Source: Paenibacillus mangrovi
GTDB taxonomy: Bacteria; Bacillota; Bacilli; Paenibacillales; Paenibacillaceae
Direction of reading: 5' to 3'
DNA length: 64,000 nt
Assembly: GCF_022898935.1 (NCBI RefSeq)
Contig: NZ_JALIRP010000012.1
Span: 89,043-153,042, forward strand
Shown here one piece after another: positions 1-7,375 of the stretch. Made by a program: the position numbers and the translations under genes. Every line of letters begins with the position of its first letter. Within the stretch, counting starts at the first letter, position 1. The notes under the pieces are model-generated. The model saw only the letters and a program-made list of their open reading frames with translations, searched no databases and had not been told where the DNA came from.

Positions 1-244
1 TCTTAATCGTATCATAGGCCAAACCGTACACGGATGACAGCTCTTCCATAGACTGGCCTCTGGCATACTGCTTGCGGATATCGGCATTTCTGCGCCGCAA
101 AGCTTCCCGGCTTCCGGAGCGTTCTCCCCAGGCTTTGCGCGAGCCCTTTATTGCCGGGATGTAAATCCAGTCTCCCTGTACGTACTGCTGCAGTTCACTT
201 AACAGCCACTCTGGAAAGACGGTTTCAGCATTCACATATTTCAT
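1..244 (-). CDS. CD3324-family small protein (3' end outside window)
   Basis: The minus-strand frame opens with MKYVNAETVFPEWLLSELQQ and runs to the window edge, giving 81 codons without a stop. The N-terminal MKYVNAE..LPE-like start, the GDWIYIP segment and the RK.WGE.SG.RE.L..RN motif match the CD3324 family of roughly 85-90 residue Firmicute proteins of unknown function. The last third has a helix-turn-helix look (SMEELSSVYGLAYDTIK), so DNA binding is plausible but not shown. The start is supported by AAGGAG about 10 bases upstream. Only the last few residues should be missing. Confidence 0.75.
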   Translation of the reverse strand, partial: MKYVNAETVFPEWLLSELQQYVQGDWIYIPAIKGSRKAWGERSGSREALRRRNADIRKQYARGQSMEELSSVYGLAYDTIK

Positions 245-488
245 TCTGCTCTGCTCCTTAAATATCAATAATGGATTTTAAGGCAGCAAAGTCTCTATGA
301 CCTAACTCGTTTTAGCCCTGCCATGCAGGATGGGGCGGTCGATCAACACTGCTCCATACAAATAATAACCGCCGTAGTCCGTCATACAGACTTTGCATGG
401 AGCTTTTCCTGAAACTGTTCGCGTATCTCAAGGCGCTATCATCCCTCCTGATTAACTTGGACTTCATATCTACCGGACTTCTTTGTTC
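245..488. other. Intergenic region, no supported gene
   Basis: Between the CD3324-like gene and the Lrp gene I see no convincing coding region. Two short overlapping minus-strand frames (about 28-35 codons, around 300-410) are open, but neither has a recognisable product, so they are not annotated. Confidence 0.4.
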
Positions 489-914
489 CTATTTGATTTG
501 TCCGATCGACAGGCTCACCTTGTAATTTCCATAATCCAAAATTTCATCCAAAAGCGTATTCAGTTCCAGCGGCGATCCAACCCTTACCCGCATCCAATAA
601 CAGCCCTCGCCGCTTACGCGATGCATCTCTACGACCTGCTCATGCTCCTGCACAAAAGACTGAAACTGCTGATGAGCTGAGTTCGATTTTAAAAAAATTG
701 TGACGAAGGCGTGCACGGGCAGCCCGATTTTATCCGGATTCCAGCGCAGCGTATATCCTTCGATGACCCCTGCATCCTGAAGCTTCCGTACACGCCCGCC
801 CACCGCCTGACCGGTTAAATGAACGAGCTCTCCGATTTCCTTGTAGGACCGGGTGGAGTCCTCGAGCAAATGGTGTAGAATCCGCAGATCCACTTCATCC
901 AGTGTGTAATTCAT
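489..914 (-). CDS. Lrp/AsnC family transcriptional regulator
   Basis: A 141-residue protein of the usual Lrp/AsnC size. Residues 1-60 form the AsnC-type winged helix (DEVDLRILHHLLEDSTRSYK, then a VHLTGQAVGGRVRKLQDAGV recognition region). Residues 65-141 form the RAM/alpha-beta sandwich ligand domain (VHAFVTIFL, then HRVSGEGCYWMRVRV). Such proteins sense amino acids or related small molecules and regulate nearby transport or metabolism genes. It is divergent from the MBL-fold gene at 1046, which is therefore a possible target. The ligand cannot be deduced. Confidence 0.9.
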   Translation of the reverse strand: MNYTLDEVDLRILHHLLEDSTRSYKEIGELVHLTGQAVGGRVRKLQDAGVIEGYTLRWNPDKIGLPVHAFVTIFLKSNSAHQQFQSFVQEHEQVVEMHRVSGEGCYWMRVRVGSPLELNTLLDEILDYGNYKVSLSIGQIK

Positions 915-1045
915 GATAGTTTAAAAATCCTTTCACGATGAAAATAACAGCCGCTGTTTTGTTTCACGGCATTATTTGCTCCCGCTCCGGCTGCATCTAT
1001 AATGATAGCAGATCGAACATATCCAAGATAAGAGGTGCTTTATAT

Positions 1046-1792
1046 ATGAAAATCCAATTGATCCGCAACGCTTCGCTTTGGCTGGAATATGCGGGAAATA
1101 CTTTTCTGGTGGATCCGATGTTCAGCCCTCAGGGCGCCAATCCGCCGGTCTTCAATACCGCGAATGACAGACGCAATCCGCTGGTGCCACTCCCATTTCC
1201 CATGGAGACCTGGCTTAAACCGGATGCCGTTCTGTTAACGCATCTGCATCCCGATCATTGGGATCCGGCGGCAGCGGAGGCTTTGGACCAATCGGTACCT
1301 ATTGCATGCCAACCTGCTGAAGGAGATGCCATTCGTGCAGCCGGTTTTATGAACGTTACCGAAGTAAAAGAAAGCTTTTCTTTGGGCGGGACAACGATCT
1401 TCCGTACGAGCGGCAAGCATGGCATAGGTGAAATCGGTCAGCTTATGGGACAGGTTTCCGGTTACGTTTTTCAGGCGGATGGAGAACCTACCCTCTACAT
1501 TGCCGGGGACACCATCTGGTGTGATGATGTGAAGCAGGCGCTGGATCAATACCGGCCGGATCTCACATTGGTCAACGCAGGCGGAGCCAGATTCCTCGAG
1601 GGCGGACACATCATTATGAACGAAGACGATGTGGTCAGTCTGTGCCGGTACGCCCCCTATACGAAGGTTGCCGCCATCCATATGGAAGCTATCAATCACT
1701 GTTTCACCACCAGAAATAACCTTATGGAACGTCTAACCTCCGAGCAGCTTAACAGCCAGGTGCAGATCCCTCGAGATGGAGAATGGTTCTAA
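1046..1792 (+). CDS. MBL-fold metal-dependent hydrolase (UlaG/RomA-like)
   Basis: A 248-residue metallo-beta-lactamase-fold protein. THLHPDHWDP supplies the HxHxDH-type metal ligands, with further candidates at SGKHGIG, IAGDTIW and the C-terminal IHMEAINHC. This layout resembles UlaG/YtnP/RomA-like hydrolases rather than true beta-lactamases. The frame extends upstream to an ATG at 938, but the start at 1046 (MKIQLIRNASLWLEYAG) is preferred: it has AAGAGGTG 9 bases upstream and begins exactly at the fold. No signal peptide, so cytoplasmic. It is divergent from the Lrp regulator. The substrate is unknown. Confidence 0.85.
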   Translation: MKIQLIRNASLWLEYAGNTFLVDPMFSPQGANPPVFNTANDRRNPLVPLPFPMETWLKPDAVLLTHLHPDHWDPAAAEALDQSVPIACQPAEGDAIRAAGFMNVTEVKESFSLGGTTIFRTSGKHGIGEIGQLMGQVSGYVFQADGEPTLYIAGDTIWCDDVKQALDQYRPDLTLVNAGGARFLEGGHIIMNEDDVVSLCRYAPYTKVAAIHMEAINHCFTTRNNLMERLTSEQLNSQVQIPRDGEWF

Positions 1793-1802
1793 GGGAATCC
1801 AC

Positions 1803-1849
1803 CGGAGAGCATCATTTATACGGTTAACGTATAGATGAGCTGCTCTCCG
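1803..1849. terminator. Bidirectional stem-loop between convergent genes
   Basis: CGGAGAGCA and TGCTCTCCG form the outer stem, continued by CAT/ATG and TATACG/CGTATA pairing around a TTAA loop. It lies between the ends of the convergent MBL-fold and DinB genes. There is no strong T-run, so the terminator role is inferred from position. Confidence 0.6.
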
Positions 1850-1901
1850 ATTTCGCCTTCCCTTCTTCGGCCCTGTTCAACATGGTTAATAGATAATGCC
1901 G

Positions 1902-2357
1902 TTAATATATTTCTTTTCCAAAAATCTGCCGGAGATGATGCTCCAAATGGTCAACGTAATCACGAATCATCCACTCCAAAGTAACATGCTTCCCATCACT
2001 AAATGGATAGGTGCTCTGCAGCTTTTCTTCCGGTATGTTCTTTATGATCGCCGCCACCTGTGTATTCAGGCTTACCCACAAGCTTAAGACATGCTCCAAA
2101 GGAAGCTCCTGATATCCCATCAACCGAACCCATTCGTCCTGGGCATACTTGATAACCGTTTGGGGCTGCTCTTCATATTGTGCGCGGATGAAACGCTGCA
2201 GATTGTTTAGGGCAGAGTCGCACAGATGTCCGAGTATTTCTTTTTTCGACCATTTATGGGGCTGCGGCCGCAAGGACACTTCCGTTTCTGACAAGACACT
2301 AAACCTCTCGGGTACTCTGGCAATCCAATGATTCAGGCGATCTATAATATTTTTCAT
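1902..2357 (-). CDS. DinB/YfiT-like four-helix metal-binding protein
   Basis: A 151-residue protein of the DinB superfamily, a four-helix bundle that usually binds a divalent metal through three histidines. Visible candidates are the H of KKEILGHLCDSA (near residue 45) and the HLEHHLRQI cluster close to the C-terminus. Members include thiol-dependent transferases (bacillithiol, mycothiol) and damage-induced proteins of unknown function. It ends convergently with the MBL-fold gene. The exact activity cannot be assigned. Confidence 0.85.
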   Translation of the reverse strand: MKNIIDRLNHWIARVPERFSVLSETEVSLRPQPHKWSKKEILGHLCDSALNNLQRFIRAQYEEQPQTVIKYAQDEWVRLMGYQELPLEHVLSLWVSLNTQVAAIIKNIPEEKLQSTYPFSDGKHVTLEWMIRDYVDHLEHHLRQIFGKEIY

Positions 2358-2415
2358 CGTTTTCCCTCCTATCAGGTCTCTAGTCTTATTTCCAGCTCTA
2401 TTTTACAATTATACT

Positions 2416-3252
2416 TTATGACGCCGTATGACCTGCAATAGCCTGGATGATGGTTTCCCAGTCCCCAGCGTGAAGCTCGTGCCCTGTCCCCTCCAGCGTA
2501 AGAAGCCTGGAATCAGGGATGACGTCAGCAAGATGAATACCATGCTCATAAGGAATAATCGGATCTTCCGTCCCGTGTATGATCAGTGCTGGGACATGGA
2601 TTTCAGCCGTTCTGCCAAGATACGTTTCCCCGCCGGATACCAGCCCGTGATTCATCATGCTCGCTGGACTTAGGGAGCGTCTAAATTCTTGTTCAGCCAA
2701 AAGGGTGATGTTACGTTCGTCAAATGCATGCTTGGAACCTCGCAGTACCCGCCATTTTTCTACCGAAAATTGAACAACCGACCGCTCGCTCGTCCAGTCC
2801 ACTTCTCCTGCGGTTTCAAAAAAACGGTCTACCTTCTCTTCCGAGGGCGGAAGACCCGGAGCAAAATTGGATGTTGCGAACAGGGTCACGCTCTCCACCC
2901 GCTCCGGATGCCTTAGAGCGATCATTTGCGTGAGCATTCCTCCCATCGACATCCCCGCCACATGTGCCTTTGCGACGCCGTATCCATCTAGCACATGAAT
3001 CGCGTCATCCGCCATATCCTCAAACGAGTATTCGGGCTGACCCGGAGGATACGTTACCGAGCGGCCCGTATCGCGATGATCGTATCGGATCACAAACCGC
3101 CCAGCGGCTGCCAAGCTCTTGCAAAAGCCCACCTCCCACCAAATCATGGATGCCGTCGCCCCCATAATCAGCAAAACAGCCGGGTCCTTCGGATCTCCAA
3201 AGCTTTCAGTGCATATATCCATTCCATTCAGATGCAGCATTCTTTCAGTCAT
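2416..3252 (-). CDS. Alpha/beta-fold hydrolase
   Basis: A 278-residue alpha/beta hydrolase with the full catalytic triad layout: nucleophile in AGMSMGG, Asp in HGTEDPIIPYEHG, His in GTGHELHAGDW. An oxyanion-region motif (LLIMGATASMIWW) and YDHRDTGRS follow the RdmC/3-oxoadipate enol-lactonase-like pattern. The frame extends 16 codons further upstream, but GGAGG lies 8 bases before the ATG at 3252, and MTERMLHLNGMDI is the natural start. No signal peptide is seen. The substrate is unknown; esterase or lactonase activity on a small carbonyl compound is most likely. Confidence 0.88.
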   Translation of the reverse strand: MTERMLHLNGMDICTESFGDPKDPAVLLIMGATASMIWWEVGFCKSLAAAGRFVIRYDHRDTGRSVTYPPGQPEYSFEDMADDAIHVLDGYGVAKAHVAGMSMGGMLTQMIALRHPERVESVTLFATSNFAPGLPPSEEKVDRFFETAGEVDWTSERSVVQFSVEKWRVLRGSKHAFDERNITLLAEQEFRRSLSPASMMNHGLVSGGETYLGRTAEIHVPALIIHGTEDPIIPYEHGIHLADVIPDSRLLTLEGTGHELHAGDWETIIQAIAGHTAS

Positions 3253-3298
3253 GTTCTGTTCCTCCCTATTTTCGCGAATTAAAAAAAACGTCATCGAC

Positions 3299-3328
3299 AC
3301 AAAAAAACACAGGCTTCATGCCTGTGTT
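3299..3328 (-). terminator. Rho-independent terminator (minus strand)
   Basis: ACACAGGC and GCCTGTGT pair around a 5-base loop. On the minus strand the stem is followed by a T-run (A-run at 3299-3307). It sits about 300 bases behind the DeoR gene and just before the hydrolase start. Confidence 0.8.
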
Positions 3329-3329
3329 T

Positions 3330-3626
3330 GGTTCGTAGTAACCGAAAATAGAAAAAAGACAAGCATCCGCCTCAAAGACATCCCGAAAGAACACGCACAA
3401 ATATAGCCTATTCCTTAGGGATAACCAAATAGAGCCTCGGCTGCCGCATGTCGATCCTTTTCCGATTACTGCGCCAAAAAAGCACAGACTTCAAGCGTTA
3501 AAACCGTTCGCTTAAAGGGAAACCGGAAAAAAAATCAACATACGTAACCCTCCGTTCCAATGAATTGCTTACATGTTAACACAAGATCGTTCCAGTTTCA
3601 AATATTTTCCATGATAATTCCTGCAA
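3330..3626. other. Intergenic region behind the DeoR gene
   Basis: No coding region is supported. A weak AAGCG/CGCTT stem lies near 3493-3513. The stretch is AT-rich and is probably the 3' untranslated region of the DeoR transcript plus the promoter of the hydrolase. Confidence 0.4.
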
Positions 3627-4403
3627 TCAGTTCTTCCCGCCAATCAAAACCTCCACTTCCAGCTTGTTGAGCGCATCAATCCATTCCTGCGGACAGCCGC
3701 GGTCCGTCACGATCATGGAAATGTGCTCAATAGGCGCAATTTGAGCGAAGGTGGTGACCCCGAATTTGGAGTGATCCGCAACCAAAATGGACTCTTCCGT
3801 CCGCTGCATCATTTTACGCGACAGCAGTGCTTCTTCAAAGGAGTACTCGGTAATGCCGTCCGCAAGCGAGATTCCCCCCGCCGAGATGAATGCTTTGTTG
3901 ACCTTCATCTGGTCCAGAAGCTGGTGGGCAGTGGCTCCCGTCGCCGCTTGACAACTCATGTTAACCTCACCGCCGGCAAAAATGACTTTCCCCTGAAAAC
4001 CTTCCAGCGCACATGCCAAAATGGGAACGGAACTTGTAATAACTGTAACGTCCGCACGCTCCTTTAGTTCCCTCATAATCTCCAGCGTTGTCGTTCCATT
4101 ATCCAAAAGAACCGTTTCCCCGTCTCCAATTAGCAAGGCCGCAGCTTTACCGATGGCTTGCTTCTCGCTTCTATGCATCTCTGATCTTTTGATAAAAGTC
4201 GGCTCAATTCGCTCCGATCGGGTTTGCACCGCTCCTCCATATACTTTGCGCAGCTTGCCTTCCTTCTCCAGACGATCCAGATCGCGGCGTATGGTCTCAG
4301 TAGAGACATTAAACCGCCCGGCCAGGGCATGTACCTGCACTTTCCCTTCCGTGCTTAACTGGGCAAGAATGGTTTGCCGTCGCTCCTCATAGGTTAGGGA
4401 CAT
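3627..4403 (-). CDS. DeoR/GlpR family sugar-metabolism repressor
   Basis: A 258-residue DeoR-family repressor. Residues 1-57 are the DeoR winged helix (EERRQTILAQL, then VSTETIRRDLDRLEKEGKL and VYGGAV). Residues 75-235 are the sugar-phosphate isomerase-like effector domain, with the family signatures LLDNGTTTLEIMREL and FISAGGIS. These proteins usually sense phosphorylated sugars or polyols. An AGGAGG motif precedes the ATG. It is divergent from the metallophosphoesterase/EamA pair, and the intervening region carries two good promoters flanked by ACA-rich repeats, so autoregulation and control of that pair are likely. Confidence 0.9.
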   Translation of the reverse strand: MSLTYEERRQTILAQLSTEGKVQVHALAGRFNVSTETIRRDLDRLEKEGKLRKVYGGAVQTRSERIEPTFIKRSEMHRSEKQAIGKAAALLIGDGETVLLDNGTTTLEIMRELKERADVTVITSSVPILACALEGFQGKVIFAGGEVNMSCQAATGATAHQLLDQMKVNKAFISAGGISLADGITEYSFEEALLSRKMMQRTEESILVADHSKFGVTTFAQIAPIEHISMIVTDRGCPQEWIDALNKLEVEVLIGGKN

Positions 4404-4439
4404 AAGAACATTCCTCCTGTTATTACCATTCCCAATTGC

Positions 4440-4464
4440 TTTGTTGTGTTTTGTTGTTGTTTTT
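4440..4464. promoter_or_regulatory. Candidate DeoR operator (TTGTTG repeats)
   Basis: TTGTTGTG, TTTTGTTG and TTG repeats lie just downstream of the -10 box of the DeoR promoter. They are complementary in type to the AACA repeats at the facing promoter. DeoR proteins often bind short A/T-rich direct repeats, so this is a plausible autoregulatory site. Confidence 0.45.
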
Positions 4465-4470
4465 CTTCAG

Positions 4471-4498
4471 TTTATAAGTTCTTCATAAATTTTGTCAA
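4471..4498 (-). promoter_or_regulatory. SigA-type promoter of the DeoR gene
   Basis: On the minus strand TTGACA (4493-4498) and TATAAA (4471-4476) are 16 bases apart, about 70 bases upstream of the DeoR start. Confidence 0.75.
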
Positions 4499-4570
4499 AC
4501 TTCAAAGATCCTTAATTATGATAGCTCGATAATGCCGTACCCCCCCGTCTTAACAACACTAAAAAAAGAA

Positions 4571-4599
4571 TTGACAACATTTAACACAAGGCATACAAT
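4571..4599 (+). promoter_or_regulatory. SigA-type promoter of the metallophosphoesterase operon
   Basis: TTGACA (4571-4576) and TACAAT (4594-4599) are separated by 17 bases, 72 bases before the phosphoesterase start. Confidence 0.8.
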
Positions 4600-4605
4600 C
4601 GACTC

Positions 4606-4637
4606 GAAAACAACATGAATTAACATGAATCAACACC
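4606..4637. promoter_or_regulatory. Candidate DeoR operator (AACATGAATT/AACATGAATC repeats)
   Basis: AACATGAAT occurs twice in tandem, flanked by AAAACAAC and CAACACC, immediately downstream of the -10 box of the phosphoesterase promoter. Placement across the transcription start fits repression by the divergent DeoR protein. Confidence 0.45.
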
Positions 4638-4671
4638 ATTACAAAACATATTTTACAAGGAGGAAATATAT

Positions 4672-5631
4672 ATGAGCAGCCAATTATCTTTCCGTCAGGA
4701 CGGAACGTTTACCATAGTGCAATTCACCGACCTTCATTGGAAAAACGGAGAGCCTGAAGATGATCGCACCCGCGCATTGATGGAACTGACGCTGGATGCG
4801 GAGAAACCGGATATGGTTGTCTTTACAGGGGACGTCATCTATACGGGGCACGTATCTCCCGGTTATACCGAATGCGAAAATCCAGTTCAGGCATTCCGGG
4901 ATGCCGTTCGAGCAGTGGAGGAACGCGAAATTCCATGGGCTGTCGTCTTTGGCAATCATGACACGGAGAATCATATTACCCGGAAAGAGCTTATGCAGGT
5001 GGTTTTGACGCACAAGTATACCGTAGCTGAGTCTGGTCCTGAGGAGATTACCGGTGAAGGTAACTATTCCGTCGAGCTGGTGGATGCGGAAGGAAAACCG
5101 ACGGCCAATCTGTATTTCCTGGATTCAGGCAACCTCTCGCCGCTAGAGCATGTGCCCTACTATAACTGGGTAAGACGAGATCAGATCGACTGGCTGGTGA
5201 ATGAATCGGCACGGCTGAATCCGGCTAACCAGGCCGGCAAGCTACCTGCTCTCACCTTCTTTCATATTCCGGTTCCCGAATACCAGGAAGTATGGGATAA
5301 AGAGACCTGTTACGGAAACAAATATGAGCCTGTCTGTTGCGCCCCCGTCAATTCGGGACTATTCACGGCGCTGCTCGAAATGGGCGACGTGGTCGGAACG
5401 TTTTGCGGGCATGATCACGTTAACGATTATGAAGGTACGCTGCACGGCATCCGCCTCTGCTACGGACGGGCAACCGGATACAATACATATGGCAGAGAAG
5501 GATTCAAGCGCGGTGCCCGGGTGATTCGCCTGACAGCCGGAGAGAACGACTTTACTACCTGGCTTCGCCTCGAAGACGGCTCGGTGATCACGGAGCAGCC
5601 TGTTCATTATCCCGGTGACGATGAAAATTAA
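4672..5631 (+). CDS. Calcineurin-like metallophosphoesterase
   Basis: A 319-residue cytoplasmic phosphoesterase. All conserved metal motifs of the calcineurin-like fold are visible in order: FTDLHW (residues 18-23), VVFTGDVI (about 50), FGNHDTE (about 95), FHIPVPEY (about 200) and FCGHDHVND (about 250). It resembles the single-domain DUF/YunD-like phosphodiesterase group in Firmicutes. AAGGAGG lies 7-8 bases upstream. It is followed after 22 bases by an EamA transporter in the same operon, both probably controlled by the divergent DeoR regulator. The phosphodiester or phosphomonoester substrate is unknown. Confidence 0.9.
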   Translation: MSSQLSFRQDGTFTIVQFTDLHWKNGEPEDDRTRALMELTLDAEKPDMVVFTGDVIYTGHVSPGYTECENPVQAFRDAVRAVEEREIPWAVVFGNHDTENHITRKELMQVVLTHKYTVAESGPEEITGEGNYSVELVDAEGKPTANLYFLDSGNLSPLEHVPYYNWVRRDQIDWLVNESARLNPANQAGKLPALTFFHIPVPEYQEVWDKETCYGNKYEPVCCAPVNSGLFTALLEMGDVVGTFCGHDHVNDYEGTLHGIRLCYGRATGYNTYGREGFKRGARVIRLTAGENDFTTWLRLEDGSVITEQPVHYPGDDEN

Positions 5632-5653
5632 TTGCTAAGGGGTCCTGTCATTC

Positions 5654-6511
5654 ATGCTTTTACCTATACTACTCGTACTTACTTCCGGTATGGCTCATGC
5701 GGTCTGGAGCATGTTTATCAAGCGGAGCCTGAACAAAGGCGTGTTTCTGTGGTCGATCATGATGATTCCCTCCGTGATTCTGCTGCCCGTCTTAATTGTG
5801 GAACTGTGGCACCATCCGCTGTCATGGGGTGCATACAGCTTGCTGCTGCTCTCGGTTGCTCTACAGGCGCTCTACTCCTGGCTGCTGTCCAAAACGTATG
5901 AGCTCGGCGATTTGTCGCAGATCTATCCGATCATGCGGGGAACCAGCACACTGCTGATTCCAATCATCGGAGTTCTTTTCCTGAAAGAATCGCTGTCCGT
6001 ATATGGCTGGATCGGAATTGTTCTCATGCTCGGCGGCTTCTTCCTTCTCAGCGGAGCAGGCTCGCGCAGCAAAGGTGCGAATAAGCAGCCGCAAAGCCTA
6101 AAAGCTTTCGCATTAGCGCTGGTTGTCGGCTTATGTACCACCAGCTATGTATTCGTGGATAAGCTGAATCTGCAGCATGTCTCTCCCATCGCTCTACTCG
6201 AAGTGACCAATATCGGCTTTGTTTTGGGCTTGACCCCGCTGGTCCTGGCCTCCGGCCAACTGCAGCAGGAATGGCGCAAGAACCGCTCCACCATCTTTTT
6301 GGGAGCTGTCTTGAACCCTGGCTCGTACCTCCTGTTCCTGTTCGCGATGCAGCAGGCGCCAATGGCCCATATTGGTCCACTGCGTGAAATTGGCACCGTG
6401 TTTGCGACGTTCCTGGGAGTTCTCCTCCTGAAGGAACAGCAGGGATTGAAGCGGATTTCAACCTCCATTGTGGTGTTTTGCGGGATTCTGTTTATTGGGA
6501 TGCTGGGATGA
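5654..6511 (+). CDS. EamA-family (DMT superfamily) permease
   Basis: A 285-residue integral membrane protein with about ten hydrophobic segments arranged as two EamA repeats (residues 1-135 and 150-285). Each ends in the typical GWIGIVLMLGGFFLL and IGTVFATFLGVLLLKE patterns. DMT permeases export or import small metabolites. Cotranscription with a phosphoesterase under a DeoR repressor suggests a sugar- or polyol-phosphate-related pathway, but the substrate is not deducible. A GGGG-containing ribosome site precedes the ATG. A strong terminator follows at 6532. Confidence 0.88.
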   Translation: MLLPILLVLTSGMAHAVWSMFIKRSLNKGVFLWSIMMIPSVILLPVLIVELWHHPLSWGAYSLLLLSVALQALYSWLLSKTYELGDLSQIYPIMRGTSTLLIPIIGVLFLKESLSVYGWIGIVLMLGGFFLLSGAGSRSKGANKQPQSLKAFALALVVGLCTTSYVFVDKLNLQHVSPIALLEVTNIGFVLGLTPLVLASGQLQQEWRKNRSTIFLGAVLNPGSYLLFLFAMQQAPMAHIGPLREIGTVFATFLGVLLLKEQQGLKRISTSIVVFCGILFIGMLG

Positions 6512-6531
6512 GGGAAATAGTGATCTTATAT

Positions 6532-6561
6532 GTCTAAAAGAGCCAAAAGGCTCTTTTAGAC
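6532..6561. terminator. Strong bidirectional terminator
   Basis: A 13-bp perfect stem (GTCTAAAAGAGCC / GGCTCTTTTAGAC) with an AAAA loop lies between the convergent EamA and SRPBCC genes. Confidence 0.85.
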
Positions 6562-6573
6562 GTGAGGTTATGA

Positions 6574-7014
6574 CTAATGAATTAATGATGCTCTCAAATT
6601 ATTGATACCATTTTCCAAGTACCCCTTTAAACAGGTCAACACATATACCCAACCTTCTTTTTGTCCCATCATTTTGTTTACGATCTCAGGGTCGTCTTCT
6701 TTCAAGCCTGATTCGTTTACTTCAATTACTGTACTCGTATGATCCAATTCGATTAATTTGATTGTCACAATCGTCTCTTGACCATACCCTCCCCACGAGA
6801 ACATAATTTTCTTATTTTCCTCGACTTCCAATACATTGATAACCACTTCCGCACTGTATTCATCATATCTCCAGGTAATCGTCTTGCCTTGCTCCACTCT
6901 TCCCGTTCCCGATGAAAACCAATAATTAGACATTTTTTCAGGGTCTACTATAGCTTCAAACACCTCATTAGCTGGCTTGAGTATTTTAAATTTCGTCGTT
7001 ACTTGAGTATCCAT
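6574..7014 (-). CDS. SRPBCC (AHSA1-like) domain protein
   Basis: A 146-residue single-domain START/SRPBCC protein of the Aha1-C-like (AHSA1) group. It shows the opening FKILKPANEVFEAIVDPEKM, the YWFSSGTG turn, the central IMFSWGGYG strand and a long C-terminal helix (EGWVYVLTCLKGYLE). The fold makes a hydrophobic pocket for a ligand; members act in stress response or lipid and polyketide handling, and many have no known function. It stands alone and ends against the EamA terminator. Confidence 0.85.
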   Translation of the reverse strand: MDTQVTTKFKILKPANEVFEAIVDPEKMSNYWFSSGTGRVEQGKTITWRYDEYSAEVVINVLEVEENKKIMFSWGGYGQETIVTIKLIELDHTSTVIEVNESGLKEDDPEIVNKMMGQKEGWVYVLTCLKGYLENGINNLRASLIH

Positions 7015-7130
7015 ACTAGATCAACTCTCTTTCGGTTTATGACGACTGTGATAGTTATTTACGTTTTGAATATGATTTAGACCTTTCTCCAAACCGATCA
7101 ACTCCAAGATATGAAAAGCGAATCGCATAG

Positions 7131-7185
7131 AAAAGCAGCGGCCGCCTCGGACACCAAAAAATGTCCTAAACTTCCGCTGCTTTTT
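7131..7185 (-). terminator. Terminator of the GH66 operon (branched hairpin)
   Basis: AAAAGCAGCGG (7131-7141) pairs with CCGCTGCTTTTT (7174-7185). An inner GGACA/TGTCC hairpin (7149-7166) makes it branched. On the minus strand it ends in TTTTC. It lies about 190 bases behind the GH66 stop. Confidence 0.65.
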
Positions 7186-7375
7186 CGTTTAAAAAAGATG
7201 TTATCGGGTATGGAATCATTTGTTGATCATATCCATCAAACGGTCAGCTGCCTGGGCAAGTGCACAACAAGATCACTCGAGCCTAGCAATTCTGCTGCAT
7301 TCAGCGGCAATCGAATGTTGGTCACAGAGCAGGCGATGGAGTTGGGGTGGGAACTGACGTTGGCGTCGGATTAGG
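7186..7375 (-). pseudogene. Remnant of a Pro/Thr linker and C-terminal region behind the GH66 stop
   Basis: Reading on in frame past the GH66 stop codon (7376-7378) gives PNPTPTSVPTPTPSPAL before a TGA (7322-7324). This is a typical proline/threonine linker of secreted glycosidases. Shifting one frame, GTG at 7325 opens VTNIRLPLNAAELLGSSDLV and about ten further residues. This suggests the ancestral enzyme had a linker and another C-terminal domain that was lost by a stop mutation and decay. The identity of the lost domain is not recognisable. Confidence 0.55.

Noticed and set aside
938..1045. Upstream ATG extension of the MBL-fold protein
   Set aside because: The extra 36 residues are unlike the fold and have no ribosome site, whereas the ATG at 1046 has one.
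7111..7374. Plus-strand 87-codon frame behind GH66
   Set aside because: It runs through the operon terminator and opposite the Pro/Thr linker remnant; no support for translation.
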